A program made the position numbers and the translations under genes. DNA of 64,000 nucleotides from Salsipaludibacter sp963735045. Its GTDB lineage: Bacteria; Actinomycetota; Nitriliruptoria; Nitriliruptorales; Nitriliruptoraceae. Shown here in pieces: positions 60,157-64,000 of the stretch; the stretch's first letter is position 1; every line of letters starts with the position of its first letter. The notes under the pieces are model-generated. The model had not been told where the DNA came from. It searched no databases and saw nothing but the letters and a program-made list of their open reading frames with translations. Location: NCBI GenBank assembly GCA_963735045.1, contig CAVTIZ010000001.1:248001-312000 (forward strand), given 5' to 3'.

Positions 60157-60723
60157 GTGCCACCACCCTCGACCTCACCGGCCGCCGCGTCCCGTGTCGG
60201 CGGCCTGCGACGACTGGCAGTGGCGACGGCCATGGCCATCGCCGTGGGGGCCACTGCCGCGGTCGTGCCCGCCGCCCACGCCGGCCGTGCACCCGACGAC
60301 CTCGCCGGGTCCGTGGATGCCACCGGCGAGGTCGTCGCGACCCGGTCGGCGGCCGTCGACGTCCGCGACTACCGCAGGCGCGTCCGCATCGCGGTCAACC
60401 ATCGACGCGTCGACCGGGGACGCGTCAAGCTCGCCTCCGACGGCTGCCTGCAGCGGCGAGCCGTGTGGTTCGCCCAGCGCCTCGCGGACCGGGACGCGTT
60501 CTTCCACTCCGACATGGGGGACGCACTGGCAGCGTGTGACCTCACCCTCGTCGGGGAGAGCCTGGCCCTGGGCCACACCAAGGCGATCGACACGGCCCGG
60601 GCCTGGATGCGCTCGCCGGGGCACCGGGCCAACATGCTCGACCGCCGCCATCGACTGACGGGCGTGGGCATGGCCCGAGGGCCGAGCGGGTGGATCACCG
60701 TGCAGCTGTACGGACGCCGCTGA
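60157..60723 (+). CDS. Secreted CAP/SCP-domain protein
   Basis: A 188-aa secreted protein of the CAP superfamily. A signal peptide (about 20-43, AHA-GR) is followed by a CAP domain with the histidine block FHSDMG, VGESLALG (the GEN-type motif) and AWMRSPGHRANMLD with the second histidine. Bacterial members are uncharacterised, and roles in the cell envelope are assumed. Two GTG starts are possible. I chose the second (60157) because GGAG lies 5 bases upstream; the first (60151) overlaps that site. It converges with ung. Confidence 0.85.
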   Translation: MPPPSTSPAAASRVGGLRRLAVATAMAIAVGATAAVVPAAHAGRAPDDLAGSVDATGEVVATRSAAVDVRDYRRRVRIAVNHRRVDRGRVKLASDGCLQRRAVWFAQRLADRDAFFHSDMGDALAACDLTLVGESLALGHTKAIDTARAWMRSPGHRANMLDRRHRLTGVGMARGPSGWITVQLYGRR

Positions 60724-60732
60724 CGGGGCGAC

Positions 60733-60757
60733 CGGTCCCCGGTTGCGGGCGGGACCG
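60733..60757. terminator. Possible bidirectional terminator between CAP gene and ung
   Basis: CGGTCCC and GGGACCG form a 7-bp stem with an 11-base loop in the 53-base spacer between convergent genes. No T-run is seen. Confidence 0.4.
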
Positions 60758-60776
60758 TCGACCCCGGCACCCGTCG

Positions 60777-61460
60777 TCAGTCGTCGCGCGCCGGCAGCCG
60801 CCAGTCGACGGGCACGCTGCCCTGGTCGAGCAGCGCGGCGTTGGCACGGCTGAACGGCCGCGACCCGAAGAAGCCCCGGCTCGCCGACAGCGGCGACGGG
60901 TGCACCGACTCGATCCGCGGCGTGGTGCCGAGCCGGGGTGCGAGGTCGCGGGCGTCACGCCCCCACAGGATCGCCACCAGCGGGCGGTCTCGTGCCACGA
61001 CCGCATCGATGACGGCCTCGGTGATCGGCTCCCAACCCCTGCCACGGTGCGACGCCGGTGAGCCCGGCCGCACGGTCAGCACCCGGTTGAGCAGGCACAC
61101 GCCGCGGTCGACCCAGGGGGTGAGGTCGCCCGTTGCCGGCGCGGGGAGGCCGAGGTCGTCGACGTACTCACGGAAGATGTTGGCCAGGGACTTCGGCAGG
61201 GGCGAGACCTCCGGCGCGGACGCGAAGCACAGCCCGATCGGGTGTCCCGGGGTCGGGTAGGGATCCTGGCCCACGATCAGGACGCGGACGTCGTCCAGCG
61301 GCATCCGCAAGGCCGCGAAGACGTCTTCGCCGGCCGGCAGGAACCGCCGCCCGGCCCGCTGTTCGTCACGCAGCCAGGCGCCCATGGCCGCGATGTCGCC
61401 GGCGACCGGCGCCAGTGCGTCCGCCCAGCCGGGTCCCACGAGGTCCGTGAACGAGGCCAT
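60777..61460 (-). CDS. ung: Uracil-DNA glycosylase
   Basis: A 227-aa family 1 uracil-DNA glycosylase that removes uracil from DNA to start base-excision repair. The catalytic Asp is D66 in GQDPYPTPG and the catalytic-loop histidine is H187 in HPSPLSA. The uracil-recognition Asn lies in LLNRVLTVR. The ATG at 61458-61460 has GGGGAGG 4-5 bases upstream. Length is typical. The gene is divergent from pepN across 144 bases. Confidence 0.96.
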   Translation of the reverse strand: MASFTDLVGPGWADALAPVAGDIAAMGAWLRDEQRAGRRFLPAGEDVFAALRMPLDDVRVLIVGQDPYPTPGHPIGLCFASAPEVSPLPKSLANIFREYVDDLGLPAPATGDLTPWVDRGVCLLNRVLTVRPGSPASHRGRGWEPITEAVIDAVVARDRPLVAILWGRDARDLAPRLGTTPRIESVHPSPLSASRGFFGSRPFSRANAALLDQGSVPVDWRLPARDD

Positions 61461-61604
61461 CGATCCTCCCCTGTCGTCGCCATCGAGGCTAGGACCCGGA
61501 CCTGCGAGTCCGATGGCCCCCGGGCGACGCGCGTGGGGTGGCACCCGTCCGCCATCCGCGACGTTCCCCCTAGGCTCGCGGCAGCCGCCAACCAGGACCC
61601 CCGC

Positions 61605-64000
61605 GTGGACCACGCAGAACGCTCGTCGGCCAACCTGGGACGCGCCGAGACCCGTGCGCGTTCGGCGGCCGTGGCGATGGTCGACCACGACGTCGACCTG
61701 GACCTCACCGGCGCCCCGGACCCCCGGCGCGCGACCTTCCGGTCGACGTCGACCCTGCGCTTCACCACCACCGACGCCGCGACCTGGATCGACCTGCTCG
61801 CACCGCAGCTGCTCGAGGCGTCCGTGAACGGCACCCCGGTGGACCCGGCGAGCGCCTACGACGGGGCGCGGCTGCACCTGGCGGGCCTGGTGGCCGACGG
61901 CACCACGACCAACGAGGTGGTGGTCGTTGCCGACTGCGCCTACAGCCGGTCCGGCGAGGGCATGCACCGCTTCGTGGACCCGGTCGACGAGGCGACCTAC
62001 CTCTACACCCAGTACGAACCCGCCGATGCCCGTCGGGTGTTCGCCTGCTTCGAACAGCCCGACCTGCGCACGTCGTTCACGTTCCACGTGGCCGCTCCGG
62101 CGGACTGGGAGGTGCGGTCCAACACCGATGGGACGCGCCGGGACGCGCCGGACACCGAGTGGTCGGACGGGCAGGAGGTCGCGCGTTGGGACTTCGCCCC
62201 GACCCTGCCGATCTCGACCTACATCACCTGCGTGGTGGCGGGGCCGTGGCACGTGGTCACCGACGGGTGGTCGCCGCGGGACCGCGGGACGGACGCGGCG
62301 ACGGTCCCGCTCGGGCTGTTGTGCCGGGCCAGCATGGCCGCGCAGCCTCGACCCCGACGAGCTGTTCGCCGTCACGCGGCAGGGCCTGGACTTCTACGAC
62401 CGCGTGTTCGACCAGCCCTACCCGTTCGGTCGCTACGACCAGGTGTTCGTGCCCGAGTACAACCTCGGCGCCATGGAGAACCCCGGGCTGGTCACCTTCA
62501 CCGAGGCCTACGTGTTCCAGTCGGCCGTGACCGACGCCGAGCGGGAGTCCCGGGCCGCCACGATCCTCCACGAGATGGCCCACATGTGGTTCGGGGACCT
62601 GGTCACGATGGCGTGGTGGGACGACCTGTGGCTCAAGGAGTCGTTCGCGGACTACATGGGCACCCTGGCCCAGGTCGAGGCGACGCGCTTCACCGATGCC
62701 TGGACGACGTTCGCCACCCAGGACAAGGCCCGCGCCACCCGCGCCGACCAACTGCCCACGACCCACCCGGTGGTGGCCGACATCGTCGACCTCGAGGCCG
62801 CCAAGCTCAACTTCGACGGCATCACGTACTCCAAGGGCGCGAGCGTGCTCAAGCAGTTGGTCGCCTGGGTCGGTCGCGACACCTTCCTGGCCGGGGCCAA
62901 CCGCTACTTCGCCGACCACGCCTGGGGGACCACCACGCTGGCCGACTTCCTGGCCGCGCTCGGGACCGTCTCCGACCGGGACCTGCCCGCGTGGTCGACG
63001 ACGTGGCTGGAGACCGCCGGCGTCTCGACCCTGCGCGTCGAGGTCGACACCGACGACCACGCCACGGTCACGGCGGCCCGCCTGGTGCAACGCGGCCACG
63101 ACCCCACGACCGGGCAGCACCAGGTCCGTCCCCACCGTGTCGTCGTGGGCGGCTACGACCTGGTCGACGGCGAACTGGTGCGGACACGTCGGACCGAGGT
63201 CGACCTGGTCGACCGGGTGGTCGCCCTGCCCGCCCTGGTCGGCCACCCGCGGCCGGCCCTGCTGCTGCCCAACGACGAGGACCGCACCTACGCCAAGGTC
63301 ACGCTGGACCCCGGCTCGCTGGCCGTGGCCCGCCGGTCACTGGGGTCCTGCACCGACTCCCTGGCACGGGCGCTGCTGTGGTCGGCACTGTGGAACGCCA
63401 CCCGGGACGGTGAGCTGCCCGCCACCGCGTTCGTCGACGTGGTGGCCCGCCACGGTCCGGCCGAGACCCATTCGTCGATGCTGCGGACCCTGCACCGCCA
63501 GGTCCGCCACGCCATCCAGCACTTCGCCCCGGCGGGTGCACGCGCCCACCTGGGCGACCGCATGTGGGAGGTGGGCGCCGCCGCCGCGACCTCGGCTCCG
63601 GCCGGCAGCGACCGTCAGTTGGCGTGGATGCGCCTGGCGGTGGGGCTGGCCGCGGCCCACCCGGACTGGCTGCGTGACCTGCTGGCCGGTCGCGGCGTCC
63701 CCAACGGACTCGACGTCGACACCGACCTGCGCTGGGCGGCGTGGATCGAGCTGGCGGCTGTCGATGACGCCTCCGACGACGACCTGGACGCCGAACTGGC
63801 CCGTGAGGACCGGGCCGGTACCCGCCGCTGGCGCGAGACGGCCCGGGCTGCCCGGCCGATCGAGGAGGCCAAGGACCGGGCGTGGCGGCTGCTCACCGAC
63901 GGCGGGCTGGCCAACGAGGAGATGGTCGCGGTCATGGCGGGCTGGGGGCGTGCGGACCAACGCGACCTGACCGCGCGCTTCGAGGCACCGTGGCTGGAGG
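61605..64000 (+). CDS. pepN: M1 family aminopeptidase N, frameshifted and cut by window edge
   Basis: A zinc metallopeptidase of the PepN type that removes N-terminal residues from peptides in the cytosol. The GTG at 61605 has AGGA 8 bases upstream. The first frame gives the N-terminal saddle domain (TQYEPADARRVFACFEQPDLR) up to about 62340. The catalytic part follows in another frame from about 62346 (SLDPDELFAVT, then GAMENPG and HEMAHMWFGDL, with the third zinc ligand in KESFAD). Deleting one C near 62342 would join them as MAASLDPDEL. The C-terminal domain continues to the right window edge, so the gene is incomplete. The break lies between two well-conserved blocks, so a sequencing error is likely. 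Confidence 0.9.

Overview
The window is GC-rich DNA (near 70 percent G+C by eye) with Sec and Tat lipoprotein signals, many GTG starts, dense ATGA/GTGA stop-start overlaps and a leaderless TetR-type gene. This fits a high-GC actinobacterium, possibly one of the deep-branching classes, but the sequence alone does not settle a genus. No rRNA, tRNA, CRISPR array, transposase or phage gene was seen.

Region 1 (1-43055) is an arabinose and arabinan utilisation island. From left to right on the minus strand: the start of ackA (cut by the window edge), pta, two tandem paralogous LacI regulators, araA, araD, araB, and a CUT2-type sugar ABC transporter (two permeases, a double ATPase and a lipoprotein binding protein). 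Next come two very large secreted enzymes, a GH43-GH51 fusion of 2143 aa and a double-GH43 protein of 1860 aa. Their last 339 residues are almost identical. A thioredoxin-like lipoprotein gene with an apparent frameshift lies between them. A divergent plus-strand operon encodes a Tat-type binding protein, two CUT1 permeases and a cytosolic GH51 arabinofuranosidase. A second CUT1 operon on the minus strand runs: secreted clan GH-A hydrolase with a FAS1 tail, a third LacI regulator, a binding protein, two permeases and a GH127 beta-L-arabinofuranosidase. Neither CUT1 set has its own ATPase. The layout suggests extracellular trimming of arabinose-containing glycans, uptake of oligosaccharides and arabinose, cytosolic cleavage, and entry into the pentose phosphate pool through AraB, AraA and AraD. 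TGTTAGCGCTAACA-like operators precede all five transcription units and are best matched to LacI-1/LacI-2. A different palindrome, TCGAAYCGRTTCGA-like, occurs twice upstream of the GH-A operon and degenerately before the gene of the third LacI.

Region 2 (43056-56812) is a respiratory complex I operon on the minus strand, nuoA-B-C-[extra gene]-D-H-I-J-K-L-M-N. It lacks nuoE, nuoF and nuoG. An unexpected 349-aa ORF with two sunset-like repeats is coupled between nuoC and nuoD by 4-base overlaps. NuoC and NuoI carry long C-terminal extensions that share an unnamed KSERxAR-KAKAA motif. nuoI has a one-base frameshift after its ferredoxin domain.

Region 3 (57300-64000) holds a leaderless TetR regulator with a DrrAB-type ABC exporter, a secreted CAP-domain protein, uracil-DNA glycosylase (ung) and an M1 aminopeptidase (pepN). 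pepN runs off the window and is also frameshifted. Three single-base frameshifts, each in a GC-rich stretch and not all of the same sign, make sequencing or assembly error a serious possibility.
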